Of a stretch of 64,000 bases of DNA, positions 53,528-62,891 are shown piece by piece. Under the pieces are notes generated by a model. It was not told the origin of the DNA. It searched no databases and saw only the letters and a program-made list of their open reading frames with translations. The stretch lies in NCBI RefSeq assembly GCF_003670115.1, contig NZ_QQTY01000003.1, positions 558,001-622,000 on the forward strand, written 5' to 3'. The position numbers and the translations under genes are program-made. This DNA is from Natronorubrum halophilum (GTDB lineage Archaea > Halobacteriota > Halobacteria > Halobacteriales > Natrialbaceae). The first letter of the stretch is position 1, and each line of letters opens with the position of its first letter.

Positions 53528-55066
53528 ATGCGGCTGCGAACTGACTGGCGGGCCAGTTTCGCGCTCGTCGGAGTCCTTCTCAAATATCTTGCCATCCCGC
53601 TCGTAGTCCCGATCGTTATCGCGCTCATCTACGGCGACCCCCTGTACCCATTCGTCGCGACGATCGCGCTTACGGTCGCCGTCGGGTACGGTCTCGAGCG
53701 TCTCAGCCCTGAGCCGGATCTGCAGATCCGCGAGGCGATGCTATTCGTCGCGATCTCGTGGTTCGCCGTCGCAATCGTCGGCGCAGTGCCGTACGTGCTC
53801 GCGGAGTGGGGGACCGAGTCGACGCTCGCGCATCCAGTCAACGCCTTGTTCGAGTCGATGTCTGGCTTTACGACGACCGGGGCTACGGTTCTCGGCGAGA
53901 TTTCGCTTGAGCGCCACTCCCACGCGGTGATGATGTGGCGCCAACTCACCCAGTGGCTCGGCGGCATGGGGATCATCGTCCTGATGGTCGCGATTCTCCC
54001 CGAACTCGCAGTCAACGGAGCACAGCTGGTCGAATCAGAAGCCCCGGGGCCGCAGTTACAGAAACTTACGCCGCGAATCGCCAAAACGGCCCGCATCCTT
54101 TGGCTCGTCTACTTTGCCTTCACTCTTGTCTACATCGCTATTCTCTATGGGCTCCACATCGCAGGACTGGCCCCGAACATGGGGCTCTATAACGCCATCG
54201 CCCACGGATTCACGACGCTACCGACGGGCGGATTCTCGCCGGAGGCCGATAGCGTCGCCGAGTTCTCTGCGATCGTGCAGTGGACCGTCATCCCGTTCAT
54301 GATTATCGCCGGGACCAATTTCGGACTGTTCTGGCACGTTTTCAGCGGCGAGGGACACCGCTTCATCCGCAACTCCGAGTTTCGCGCCTATATCACCGCG
54401 ATTGCCGCACTGACTGCTCTTCTCGCCGCGGTTCTCTACGCCGGTGCCGCGCCGGCGCTGGCGGAGCTCGGTGGCATGACAGAAGGGGTGTTCGAAAACT
54501 CGTTACGGCAGAGTGCCTTCCAGATCACCTCAATGCTGACATCGACTGGCTACGCGACAAGCGACTTCGCAGACTGGGATTCGACGAGCAAAGTCATCGT
54601 TTTGTTTGCCATGCTTGTCGGCGGCTGCGCCGGCTCGACCGGTGGCGGCATCAAGGTCATCCGGTGGCTGATCGTCTTCAAATTCCTTCATCGAGAACTG
54701 TTCACAGCTTACCATCCCGAGGCTGTTCGCCCGATTCGGCTCGGCAACAGTGTTGTCGATGAAGACGCAATTCGTGGCGTCCTTGCGTTCTCATTCTTGT
54801 ATCTGGTCATCTTCGCCATTGCCTCGTTAGTCATCATGCTCGACGCGAGCCGAATTGGTTACTCGCTTACTCCACTCGAGGCGTTCAGTGCGAGCCTCGC
54901 AACGATCGGCAACATTGGTCCTGGCTTCGGATCGCTCGGTCCTTTTGGGAGCTACCTTGAGTTCCCCTCCAGTTCGAAATTGCTGATGATCTTTCTCATG
55001 TGGATCGGCCGCCTCGAGATTATCCCAGTTCTCGTCCTGTTTACTGGCGGGTTCTGGACTCGTTGA
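53528..55066 (+). CDS. trkH: TrkH-family potassium uptake channel
   Basis: 512 residues with the four M1-P-M2 repeats of the SKT superfamily. Selectivity-loop Gly residues are visible in SMSGFTTTGATVLGE, TLPTGGFSPEADS, TSTGYATSDFADW and IGNIGPGFGSLG, and the hinge region after repeat three is GGCAGSTGGGIKVIRW. It should translocate K+ (possibly with H+ or Na+) and be gated by TrkA. It is divergent from the small membrane protein and trkA genes. Confidence 0.93.
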   Translation: MRLRTDWRASFALVGVLLKYLAIPLVVPIVIALIYGDPLYPFVATIALTVAVGYGLERLSPEPDLQIREAMLFVAISWFAVAIVGAVPYVLAEWGTESTLAHPVNALFESMSGFTTTGATVLGEISLERHSHAVMMWRQLTQWLGGMGIIVLMVAILPELAVNGAQLVESEAPGPQLQKLTPRIAKTARILWLVYFAFTLVYIAILYGLHIAGLAPNMGLYNAIAHGFTTLPTGGFSPEADSVAEFSAIVQWTVIPFMIIAGTNFGLFWHVFSGEGHRFIRNSEFRAYITAIAALTALLAAVLYAGAAPALAELGGMTEGVFENSLRQSAFQITSMLTSTGYATSDFADWDSTSKVIVLFAMLVGGCAGSTGGGIKVIRWLIVFKFLHRELFTAYHPEAVRPIRLGNSVVDEDAIRGVLAFSFLYLVIFAIASLVIMLDASRIGYSLTPLEAFSASLATIGNIGPGFGSLGPFGSYLEFPSSSKLLMIFLMWIGRLEIIPVLVLFTGGFWTR

Positions 55067-55121
55067 ACGGAGACCCTCTTCTCTTCTTCGTGATTCCCCT
55101 TACTTTTCCGTCAATCGTGGT

Positions 55122-55206
55122 GTATAGTAACAACTGAAACGACTTCCACATCGATCGCACAACTGCTGTGCGATCGGGTGAGCATTGACTTTCAGGGGCT
55201 ACTATA
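55122..55206. repeat. Dispersed palindromic repeat, copy B
   Basis: The outer ends TATAGTAACAACTGAAAC and GGGGCTACTATA and the core GATCGCACAACTGCTGTGCG are as in copies A and C. It lies between two convergent trk transcription units and could act as a bidirectional terminator. Confidence 0.65.
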
Positions 55207-55222
55207 GCTTAAGTCGTCACGA

Positions 55223-55426
55223 CTAGCTGCGAACGCCGCGGTACAGGACGTATGCAACGAAAAAGAGCAGATACGCGGCTGTGATTCCGGTCGTGATCGG
55301 TGATCGGCCAATAACCGCGATGAGGGCGATGAGCAGCGGACCAATTAGTAAGAGCGAGTCGAAGACCCAATCTTCGGCACCCGCCTCGAGGAGGTCGCCG
55401 ACGATCGGAATGTCTGCGATATTCAT
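55223..55426 (-). CDS. Small membrane protein of the trkH operon
   Basis: 67 residues from the ATG at 55426 (MNIADIPIVGDLLEAGAEDW) with two hydrophobic helices (SLLLIGPLLIALIAVIG and GITAAYLLFFVAYVLYRGV). It overlaps the trkH stop by four bases (ATGA), so it is co-translated with the channel. Small partners in Trk operons are seen in haloarchaea; its role is unknown. Confidence 0.7.
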   Translation of the reverse strand: MNIADIPIVGDLLEAGAEDWVFDSLLLIGPLLIALIAVIGRSPITTGITAAYLLFFVAYVLYRGVRS

Positions 55427-56973
55427 TGGTACAGCCCTCCGCGGTTGATGATCGCCCGAAGCGTCACGAGGACAGGGATGATCTCGAGGCGGCCGATCCA
55501 CATATTGAAGAGGAACGTAATCTTGCCCAGCGTCGGAAGCGATTCAGGGCCTGTAATTCCTGAGGATAGCCCGACGTTGCCCTGCGCGCTGGCGACCTCG
55601 AAGATCACATTCTCGAGGGTGTATTCACCTTGCGGAAGAACCATCAAGAGTGCGAACATGCCGAGTCCGAGGAAGACGAACCAGAGGAAGCCGATGATTG
55701 CTGCTTCCTCGAACTCCTGACGCATTTCTTGGTCATTAAGCCGTCGTCCGTTAATTTTTAATCGCCGGACGGCCGTCCGTGGATAGAAGACGTCGGCAAT
55801 ACGAAATCGGCTTCCCTTGAGTAGCGTGAGCGCTCGGATGAGCTTGATGCCGCCGACGGTCGAGCCGGCCGCACCACCGACGATCATTCCGAAGGTGACG
55901 GTGAGCTGGGCTTGTGCCGGCCACCGGCCCAGCGCGACGTTGGTTGCGTCGACGGCCGTCTGGAAGCCAGCGCAGGTCGCCGCCGAGACGAACTGGAACG
56001 AGCCGTACCGAAATGCAGTGAACAGCGAGTCGTATGTATCGCTGGTGTACACTAACGCGGTGAGTACAAGCGTTCCGAGGGTCATGTAGATGAAGACCCA
56101 TCGCGTCTGGAGGTCCGTATAGAAGTTTCGCAGTTCACCCTGCAGGATGAGGTAGTGAATGGGAAACGCGATGCTGCCAAGCAACATGATCGGCAGAAGC
56201 GCGAAGTCGATAGCAGCGCTATCATAGGTAGCGATCGAGTTATCGGTGATCGAGAACCCGCCAGTCGACAGGCCGGTCATACCGTGGTTGATCGCCCCCC
56301 AGAGCGGCATACCTACTACCCATAGCAGGAGAATCGAGATGAACGTGAAGAGGATGAAGATCCACCAGATGGTCTGGACCGTCGAGACGATGCTGGGATG
56401 GATCCGCTCGGAGCGGGCCTCGCTCTCGTAGAGAGTCAGCGAACCGCTGCCAGGACGCGCAAGAATCGCCGTCGTGAGGACGATCACGCCGACGCCCCCG
56501 ACCCATTCGATGAACGACCGCCACCATTGGAGGGTGCGAGGTAACACCGCCTCGTCGTCGGTCATCGTCAGCCCGGTACCGGTGAAGCCACTCATGCTCT
56601 CGAATAACGCGTTGATAGGCTGCGTGAACGCTGCGAGCGTCTCCGTCTGCGCTGGCGTTTCGACGAACGGGAGGCCGAGTTCGACTGTCCACGCAATGAG
56701 GAGGAACGGCATTGATCCGAAGATCGCGACGAGAAACCAGCCCGTCGCAGCGATGATCATTCCGTGTAACTTTCCGGGCTGGGTCGCCTCGCGGAATTGC
56801 GAGGTCAGCATGTAACCGATGGTCAACGGGAGTAATCCAGAGACGATCAAAGCCGGCATCGTCCAGTACTCGCCCCAGACTAGCGGGACGAGCAGCGACA
56901 CGAATAGCAGTCCGGACAGCGCTTCGAGCATTCGCCCGAGGTCCCGGCCGATCGTTTCCATCGCTTCGTTCAT
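55423..56973 (-). CDS. trkH: TrkH-family potassium uptake channel
   Basis: 516 residues with four M1-P-M2 units. Selectivity loops lie in SMSGFTGTGLTMTDDE, GLSTGGFSITDNS, ATCAGFQTAVDAT and AQGNVGLSSGITG. The intervening GGAAGSTVGGIKLIRA marks the gate helix of repeat three. It is less than half identical by eye to the channel at 53.5 kb, so it is a separate paralogue. Operon order on the minus strand: conserved protein, uspA fragment, trkA fragment, this gene, small membrane protein. Confidence 0.92.
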   Translation of the reverse strand: MNEAMETIGRDLGRMLEALSGLLFVSLLVPLVWGEYWTMPALIVSGLLPLTIGYMLTSQFREATQPGKLHGMIIAATGWFLVAIFGSMPFLLIAWTVELGLPFVETPAQTETLAAFTQPINALFESMSGFTGTGLTMTDDEAVLPRTLQWWRSFIEWVGGVGVIVLTTAILARPGSGSLTLYESEARSERIHPSIVSTVQTIWWIFILFTFISILLLWVVGMPLWGAINHGMTGLSTGGFSITDNSIATYDSAAIDFALLPIMLLGSIAFPIHYLILQGELRNFYTDLQTRWVFIYMTLGTLVLTALVYTSDTYDSLFTAFRYGSFQFVSAATCAGFQTAVDATNVALGRWPAQAQLTVTFGMIVGGAAGSTVGGIKLIRALTLLKGSRFRIADVFYPRTAVRRLKINGRRLNDQEMRQEFEEAAIIGFLWFVFLGLGMFALLMVLPQGEYTLENVIFEVASAQGNVGLSSGITGPESLPTLGKITFLFNMWIGRLEIIPVLVTLRAIINRGGLYQ

Positions 56974-57097
56974 ATGTTACTTACTTCCTCTGATTGGGTT
57001 CATGTCTGATCGGGCTTTTGATTGCATATTTGAGTCACGACAGGCTTGATGTCCGTTTCGGTCGCAGGAGATGACCCTCTCGCTTCTGTCGTATATA

Positions 57098-57412
57098 TCA
57101 TTTTACTCTTTCTTCGGGATGGCCAAATACGTCGGTGAGTTCGGGTGTTGCTCCGAAGGCCGAATAGACGGTGAGCAGATCGTCGGCTTCGATACGCGTG
57201 CTCCCTCTGGGCGTGATCGGCGGGTTTTCTCCTTCTCGTTCAATCGCGATGACCAGTACGTTATCGGAGAGCAGATTCTCGTCGGCTGTTTCGATGAGAG
57301 TTTTGCTGGTAATCGGCGCGTTTTCGGTGACACTGATTTCGAATACTTCGGCCTCCTCGCCAATACGCATGTAATCAATGATCGCTGGCCGAGCAACTGC
57401 TCGGTAGAGGTA
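57098..57412 (-). pseudogene. TrkA C-terminal fragment (RCK_C)
   Basis: Starts as YLYRAVARPAIIDYMRIGEE and continues through VFEISVTENAPITSKTLIET to RGSTRIEADDLLTVYSAFG, corresponding to the last 105 residues of the TrkA at 52 kb. The RCK_N domain is absent. It is in the same frame as the preceding uspA fragment, from which it is separated only by a TAA, so a deletion fused the two genes. An ATG at 57370 could initiate a stand-alone RCK_C domain. Confidence 0.8.
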
Positions 57413-57502
57413 TTAACAATAGCATTCGAGAACCGTTGCTGTCGTGCGTGCGTCCTCTTCGTCGGCAACTGGCACCACCACGTGGCCTGTGAGCGATTGC
57501 AT
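57413..57502 (-). pseudogene. UspA N-terminal fragment
   Basis: Only 29 codons: MQSLTGHVVVPVADEEDART, then TATVLECYC and TAA. This is the first beta strand and helix of a UspA protein like that at 45 kb (HVLVPVAHEDDALKTAIALE). It begins three bases after the stop of the conserved protein at 57506, so it was once the second gene of this operon. Confidence 0.7.
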
Positions 57503-57505
57503 TGT

Positions 57506-57865
57506 CTATTGCCCTCGTTCATGCACGTCGCCCAGAAACGCCCAGTGTAAAGCTTCCTCTCCGTCCAGGTGTCGCTCCCGGGTCACGTGATAGAGGGAAA
57601 CGGGAGGTGTATCTTCACTGGACTCGCCTCCACCAAGTGGACGCTTTCGGACTAGAGTGTAGATCCCCCAATCCTCGATATCGAGGATTTCACCAGTTGC
57701 TTCCTCGCGGATCTGCGCTTCGATCGGTGGCTGAGTCGATTCAAGCAGCCGTTCGACGTACTCGTGAACCGTGCGAAGTCCCGGCGGCCCAAGCGCGTTG
57801 AGTTGCTCGATGAGGGCCTCCGGAATCCGCTCTGTTGGAGGTTGTTCGTCATCTGGGTCGCTCAT
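57506..57865 (-). CDS. Conserved haloarchaeal protein, first gene of the trk operon
   Basis: 119 residues from the Met at 57865 (MSDPDDEQPPTERIPEALIE). A helical N-terminal half (LNALGPPGLRTVHEYVERLL) is followed by a beta half (EILDIEDWGIYTLVRKRPLG; VSLYHVTRERHLDGEEALHW, then AFLGDV). It is the paralogue of 45668-46024 and in both places directly precedes uspA. Probably a small regulatory partner of Usp or Trk proteins. It lacks the CNETCDDC motif of its paralogue. Confidence 0.75.
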   Translation of the reverse strand: MSDPDDEQPPTERIPEALIEQLNALGPPGLRTVHEYVERLLESTQPPIEAQIREEATGEILDIEDWGIYTLVRKRPLGGGESSEDTPPVSLYHVTRERHLDGEEALHWAFLGDVHERGQ

Positions 57866-58096
57866 ACATAAGTGCCTGATCCGGAAGATGAAATAATTTC
57901 CGCTGTGGATTTCGATTCGTTTGATTAATTGGAAAATAATTCCTAATCGTTTAGAGGCCTTGAGCGGCCGTGTCGACTGGAAAATCACCGGTTTTCCGGT
58001 AATCAGATTAGCATGTCGATAGCGACTACTGGTGATTTTAATCGTGAACCAAAGTTAACTTAAGAGCTGATAGAGAACCTAGTATGAGATATAAGT

Positions 58097-58837
58097 ATGC
58101 CCAAGGGGATCGATAACATAGATGAACAGGTCTTGTATTATCTGACGCAAGAGGGTCGCCATACATCGGCACCAGATATCGCTGACAAAGTGGATGTCTC
58201 TGCGCCGACGATCCGTAATAGAATTCGGCACCTCGAAGAAGATGGCATCATCAGAGGATACCACGCGCACATCAATTACGAACGAGCTGATGGTCGCCTC
58301 ACGAACCTGTTTATCTGTACAACGTCGGCAACCAACAGACAGGAGCTAGCTCAGCGCGTCCTCGATGTCCCGGGCGTCATCAACGTCAGAGAAATCATGA
58401 CGGGCAAAGGTGACCTCCAAATCAAGGTTGTCGGGTCTGATACTGACGATCTCATGCGCATCGCACAAGATATCACAGCTCTCGGTATCGAAATCGATGA
58501 CGAAGGCCTCATTCATCGGGAATACTTCCGTCCGTATGCACAGTTCGGCCCACGAGAGAAAGAGCCTATTTCACCGGTTACCGGTGTTGCAGGGCTTTCC
58601 GGGAATGCAGATGTTATCGAAGTCATCGTTAAAGATGGAGCACCAATTGCTGGCAAGACGCTCCAGCAGGCAAACGAAGAGGGACTTATTCCATCAAATG
58701 TTCTTGTGGTAAGGATCGATCGGAATGATCAGGCCATCACCCCAACAGGAGAGACGACAATCAAGGTAGATGATTTTGTTACAATTCACTCGCGCTCAGG
58801 AATTACTGATGAGACTCTAGAAATATTTACTGTGTGA
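58097..58837 (+). CDS. Lrp/AsnC regulator fused to an RCK_C (TrkA_C) domain
   Basis: 246 residues. Residues 5-60 form the AsnC HTH (LTQEGRHTSAPDIADKVDVS, APTIRNRIRHLEEDGII), and 65-150 the RAM effector domain (VLDVPGVINVREIMTGKGDL). From about 175 an RCK_C domain follows (DVIEVIVKDGAPIAGKTLQQ ... GETTIKVDDFVTIHSRSG), the same fold as the C-terminus of TrkA. This architecture suggests a transcription factor that senses the TrkA ligand (ATP, ADP or c-di-AMP in other RCK_C proteins) and controls Trk genes. It is divergent from the trk operon. Confidence 0.88.
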   Translation: MPKGIDNIDEQVLYYLTQEGRHTSAPDIADKVDVSAPTIRNRIRHLEEDGIIRGYHAHINYERADGRLTNLFICTTSATNRQELAQRVLDVPGVINVREIMTGKGDLQIKVVGSDTDDLMRIAQDITALGIEIDDEGLIHREYFRPYAQFGPREKEPISPVTGVAGLSGNADVIEVIVKDGAPIAGKTLQQANEEGLIPSNVLVVRIDRNDQAITPTGETTIKVDDFVTIHSRSGITDETLEIFTV

Positions 58838-58866
58838 TGACTATCTTACAATCATATAACCCTTCC

Positions 58867-59454
58867 GGCGCTGTCTAGTTGAGTCAGTTTGAGAAGTGAG
58901 TAGGTCGTTGAGTTTCTTGTTCAAACATTGAACGCTCACATGGAGCGGTCTGGAATTGGGTACATCGGCTGGCTGACAGCGGGTGCGACCCGTCGACGGC
59001 GAAGCCGTCAAGGGTCGCGGTTGACGAGACCGCTGTCAAAATCAACGACGAATGGTCTTGGATATATGCTGCAATAGAAACCGAGACGAAGCTGATTCTC
59101 GATGTCGCGTTGTTTGGTCGGCATGGCACCGATCCGGCAGCTGCGTTTCTGCATGGACTCCGTGAGAAACACGATCTCTCCGAGGCAGTGTTTCTCGTCG
59201 ATCAGTTTGATTACCGGACTTCCCTTGCCCGATTAGGATTGAACGTCGGGTTGACTATACCGATCGAAACCTCATCGAAAAGTGGTTTCACACCTTCAAA
59301 ATGCGAGTTGACCGCTTCCATAACTCGTGGGTGGGCAGTCGGTCGAGCGCACGCGAATGGTTTGAACAATTTATGCACTACTACAACCGCCAGAGACCGC
59401 ACCAAGCTCTGGACGGAAAGACGCCGACCGAGGAGGTGCAGAACTAGACAGTGC
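58867..59454 (+). mobile_element. IS6-family element with internal deletion and frameshift
   Basis: The left end GGCGCTGTCTAGTTGAGTCA and the right end AACTAGACAGTGCT match the element at 40 kb. The first 56 codons of the transposase are lost, the frame resuming at ERSHGAVWNWV. The catalytic domain is present (AVDETAVKI, VFLVDQFDYRTSLARLG) up to a one-base deletion near 59246, after which NLIEKWFHTFKMRVDRFHNS continues in another frame to the C-terminus. The second catalytic Asp is retained here, unlike in the 40-kb copy. Confidence 0.8.
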
Positions 59455-59610
59455 TGCCCGGTTTTATAGTCATAGAACGATGAGTGACTATGTTCAGTAC
59501 GCATATCTACTTGTCGGCGAATTCACGGACATATGGCCGAAGCAACGTCTCGATAAACGGTTTGCCGACACCACGAATCAGCCCCTCACCGGAGGCAGAT
59601 CGGATCTCCC

Positions 59611-61818
59611 TCAGAACACCGTGCGCTCGACGAACCGACGGAGCGGGCCGGCTTTTCCTCGCTTCGATTGGACCTGAATCGCTGTGCAGTCGACACTGTC
59701 GATGATCCTGTCCGCCGGCCGACCGAACAGTGTCCCCTGAATTCGCCCGCCATCCGTCCCGATAACGAGTATATCGCCGGTGTTGGTCACCGAAACGAAC
59801 TCCTCTTCGGGGTCGTCGGTCTCGACGATCGAGCGGTTGACGGGGACTGAACACAGCGACTCGAGTTCCGCGAGGTACTCGTCTATCGTCTCGCGTTGCG
59901 TCTCGGTCGCCCCGTCATCGAGCGGGTACAGCAAGGTAATACTGCCCCCGGCCTCATTCGCCAGCGCGTTCGCGACGGTGATTTTCTGCGGATCGAAGGG
60001 GCCGCGGTCGGTGACGACCGTGACGGAATCGATCCGATCCAGGTCGCGCTCCTCGACGAGCAAGACGTCACACGGTGCCTTGCGGGTGATCCACTCGACC
60101 GTCGTTCCGAATATCGGCGCGTATAGCGGATCGTCGCTTCGCTCAAGGAGGAGGAAGTCCGCGTCCTCGTGGTCAGCGAAGTTCGCGATCGCTCGCTTCG
60201 TGTCGTGGCTAACGATCTCGCCGTAGTTTATCGGCACGTCGAACTCCTCGGTCAACGGCCGCGTCCGCTCTTCGAACTCGACATCCGCGGGAGACTGCGT
60301 TTCCGATGCCTGTTGGAGCGGCACCTGGTCGGCCACTTCGTCGAACTGAACGACGGTGACGCTCCCGTCGTTCTCGCGGGCGATATCGGTAGCGATCCGC
60401 AACAATGTGCGCTCCCGGCGCTCGCTCGTTGCCTCGGTGATCGCGACGAGTACCTCGTAGCCGTCGACCGCCTCGACGATCGACTTGGTCTGTTCGACGG
60501 CCTTGCGACCGACGCTTCGCCTGACCACGTCCGTCGCAGCGCCCTCGCGCTGGACGCGGTCTCGCGCGTAGTAGACGTACCACAGCACCGACGCCGTCGT
60601 GATGACGACAGCGCCGACGAGCGGGATCGTTCCCATGTAGCCGATGAGCAGGAATCCGCCGGCGATACCGACGAGTTGGGTCCACGGATAGAGCGGTGAC
60701 TCAAAACTCGGATCGTACTCCCCGACGTTCCCCTCGCGGAACGCGATAACTGCGCCGTTGACCAGTGCGAACACGATTATCTGGAACGCGCTCGCCAGTT
60801 TCGCGATCTGGAGTATCGGGACGAACGCGATGAGCACCAACATGACGGCACCGGTGAGCGTGATCGCTCGCACGGGCGTCCCCCACTCGTCGTGGATCTC
60901 CGTCAGGGACGGCGGCGCGAGCTGATCTCGAGCCATCGCGAACGGATACCGAGACGACGACAGGATCCCAGCATTGGCCGTACTAATCAGCGCGAGGACG
61001 GCCGCAATAATGACGGCGATCACGCCAGGCCAGGCAAGCGTCGCCTCGGCCGCGTGAATCATCGGCACCGCGGAGTCGCTCAACAGATCGGGCGGCGTTA
61101 CGCCGACCATAACGACGACGATGAGAACGTACAGGAGCGTAGTGAAACAGAGCGAACCGAGAATCCCGAGCGGGATGTTCCGATCCGGGTTCTCCACCTC
61201 CTCGGCGACGCTCGCGATCTTAGTTACGCCAGCGTAGGAGACGAAGACGAGACCGGTCGCGGCGAGGAGACCGCCGGATCCTTTGTCGAAGAAGCCGTTG
61301 TAGTAGGTGCTGTCCGTCGACGGGAGTCCCCCGACGACGAACCACACCATCGCCGCGAGCATCACCGCGACGATGGCGATCTGCAGGCGTCCGGTCTGTT
61401 TCGCGCCGAATAGATTGACGAGGACGAGCACGGCCGCGAGCGCGAGCGCGACCGGCTTCACCGGCAAATCGAACAGGTACAGCACGTAGGGGACGCCGCC
61501 GACCAGTGCCAGCGCGCCCTTGAACGACAGGGAAAACCAGGTGCCGACGCCGGCGATAGTGCCGAGCAGTGGTCCCATGCCCCGCTCGATGTAGATATAC
61601 GTGCCGCCGGCCTCCGGCATCGCCGTCGCCATTTCGGCCTTGCTCAGAGCGGCCGGTAAGACGAGTACGCCGGCGAGTAAGTAGGCCAGAATGACTGCTG
61701 GGCCCGCCGTCTTCAGGGCGAGGCCGGGGAGAATGAAGATTCCACTGCCGATCATCGCGCCGATACTGATCGCGATGACCGCAAATAAGCCGAGGTCTCG
61801 TTCGAGTTCTTTTGGCAT
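59611..61818 (-). CDS. APC-family amino-acid permease with C-terminal universal-stress domains
   Basis: 735 residues. The first 430 form an APC transporter with about 12 helices (ERDLGLFAVIAISIGAMIGS, GIFILPGLALKTAGP ... TLTGAVMLVLIAF). About residues 445-600 and 600-725 are two Usp-like domains (YEVLVAITEATSERRERTLL; FADHEDADFLLLERSDDP; SVTVVTDRGPF; GDILVIGTDGGRIQGTLFG). Cationic or branched amino acids are the usual substrates. The Usp domains probably gate transport in response to nucleotides. The AsnC gene lies upstream on the same strand. Confidence 0.92.
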   Translation of the reverse strand: MPKELERDLGLFAVIAISIGAMIGSGIFILPGLALKTAGPAVILAYLLAGVLVLPAALSKAEMATAMPEAGGTYIYIERGMGPLLGTIAGVGTWFSLSFKGALALVGGVPYVLYLFDLPVKPVALALAAVLVLVNLFGAKQTGRLQIAIVAVMLAAMVWFVVGGLPSTDSTYYNGFFDKGSGGLLAATGLVFVSYAGVTKIASVAEEVENPDRNIPLGILGSLCFTTLLYVLIVVVMVGVTPPDLLSDSAVPMIHAAEATLAWPGVIAVIIAAVLALISTANAGILSSSRYPFAMARDQLAPPSLTEIHDEWGTPVRAITLTGAVMLVLIAFVPILQIAKLASAFQIIVFALVNGAVIAFREGNVGEYDPSFESPLYPWTQLVGIAGGFLLIGYMGTIPLVGAVVITTASVLWYVYYARDRVQREGAATDVVRRSVGRKAVEQTKSIVEAVDGYEVLVAITEATSERRERTLLRIATDIARENDGSVTVVQFDEVADQVPLQQASETQSPADVEFEERTRPLTEEFDVPINYGEIVSHDTKRAIANFADHEDADFLLLERSDDPLYAPIFGTTVEWITRKAPCDVLLVEERDLDRIDSVTVVTDRGPFDPQKITVANALANEAGGSITLLYPLDDGATETQRETIDEYLAELESLCSVPVNRSIVETDDPEEEFVSVTNTGDILVIGTDGGRIQGTLFGRPADRIIDSVDCTAIQVQSKRGKAGPLRRFVERTVF

Positions 61819-62114
61819 TGGGTAGTGAGTTCGTCAGTCGTTCGGCGACCGCGTCGGTACGGGACTCGAGGCCCGTGTGCTGCCAACCAGCAGGAGATGG
61901 GAAGATGGAGATTGTCTCTGGCACATAAGTGGTTCTGTATGGATGGGTGACCTCCGGATCCGCATAAAACCGCCGATAAATTCGGGATCCAACAATCAGT
62001 ACCACGTTGTGTTGCGGACCCGTCCAGGGGACGTGAGAGAGCAGGACGACGCGAATCCGTTACTCATCGACCGGACGGACCCGCTCAAATGACGACCAGC
62101 AACAGCGACCGATA
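61819..62114. other. Gene-free stretch upstream of the permease
   Basis: About 300 bp between the AsnC stop and the permease start. It probably contains the permease promoter. No coding frame of haloarchaeal composition is present. Confidence 0.45.
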
Positions 62115-62585
62115 CTATAGCTCATCTACGTCGAACCCGTGGAAGGCGCGCTCGTACTCGTTTCGTATGAGGTCCTCGTCGACGACTTCGAGGCCAAGCT
62201 CGTCAAGGTCTCGGCCGATCCGACTGAGGTCATCGCTGTCCGCTCCGATCGCTTCGACGTGGACGTTCTCGGTGCCGGTCATGACCTCTCTGACGGCGAC
62301 GACGCCGGGCACTTCCAGGGCCTCCTGCGCGAGCGCCTCTCGATCGGGGATCGGCGCGGTGCAGACGATGAGCGTCTGCAACTGATAGCTGGCGGCCTCG
62401 TAGTTCACTTCCGGCCGGTAGCCGGTGAGGATGCCACCCTCCTCCAGATTCCGGATTCGGTTGCGGACCGTGCTGGCCGAGACCCCCGCTTTTTCCGCAA
62501 TCCCGCTCGCCGACGTCTTGCGCGCGTCCTCCTGCAGACAGTAGATGATCGTTCTGTCGAGATCGTCGAGTGGCTCCTCGCTCAT
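62115..62585 (-). CDS. Lrp/AsnC-family transcriptional regulator
   Basis: 156 residues from the ATG at 62585 (MSEEPLDDLDRTIIYCLQED). HTH (GIAEKAGVSASTVRNRIRNL) and RAM domain (QTLIVCTAPIPDREALAQEA, VPGVVAVREVMTGTENVHVE) are complete, with no RCK_C extension. It is on the same strand and directly upstream of the permease, so it is a candidate amino-acid sensor controlling it. The open frame further upstream is the shadow of the decayed gene at 62.9 kb. Confidence 0.9.
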   Translation of the reverse strand: MSEEPLDDLDRTIIYCLQEDARKTSASGIAEKAGVSASTVRNRIRNLEEGGILTGYRPEVNYEAASYQLQTLIVCTAPIPDREALAQEALEVPGVVAVREVMTGTENVHVEAIGADSDDLSRIGRDLDELGLEVVDEDLIRNEYERAFHGFDVDEL

Positions 62586-62891
62586 ACCCCCGAGTAATCG
62601 GCCGATCAAAAGTAATTTTTCCTGTGAATTCGGCGCAATACCGCGCCGATATGAGCAGTGTCGTTGGGCGGAGGCGAATCGAAAACTGATTCCGACGGCT
62701 CGAACCGGCCTCGCTCGAGTCCGCCGCCGATCGGCTTCGTATCGCCGGGAGAAGAGAGGCGATCCCGGCCCGGCGCAGGGTCCCATCGAGTGAGGTAACG
62801 CTTTTCCTCTCGAGGTCGTCGAACTCGAGTATGACGAGACGAACGCGAACGGAGGACGGCGGACGGTCCGGAGTCGCCGATCCGATCGGCG
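62586..62891. other. Gene-free stretch
   Basis: About 300 bp upstream of the AsnC gene and of the decayed gene. It probably contains the AsnC promoter. No coding frame supported. Confidence 0.4.

Noticed and set aside
40148-59454. Composite transposon bounded by the two IS6 copies
   Set aside because: The copies are directly oriented, but no target duplication is evident at either end, the second copy is defective, and the 19 kb between them is heterogeneous with other IS families.
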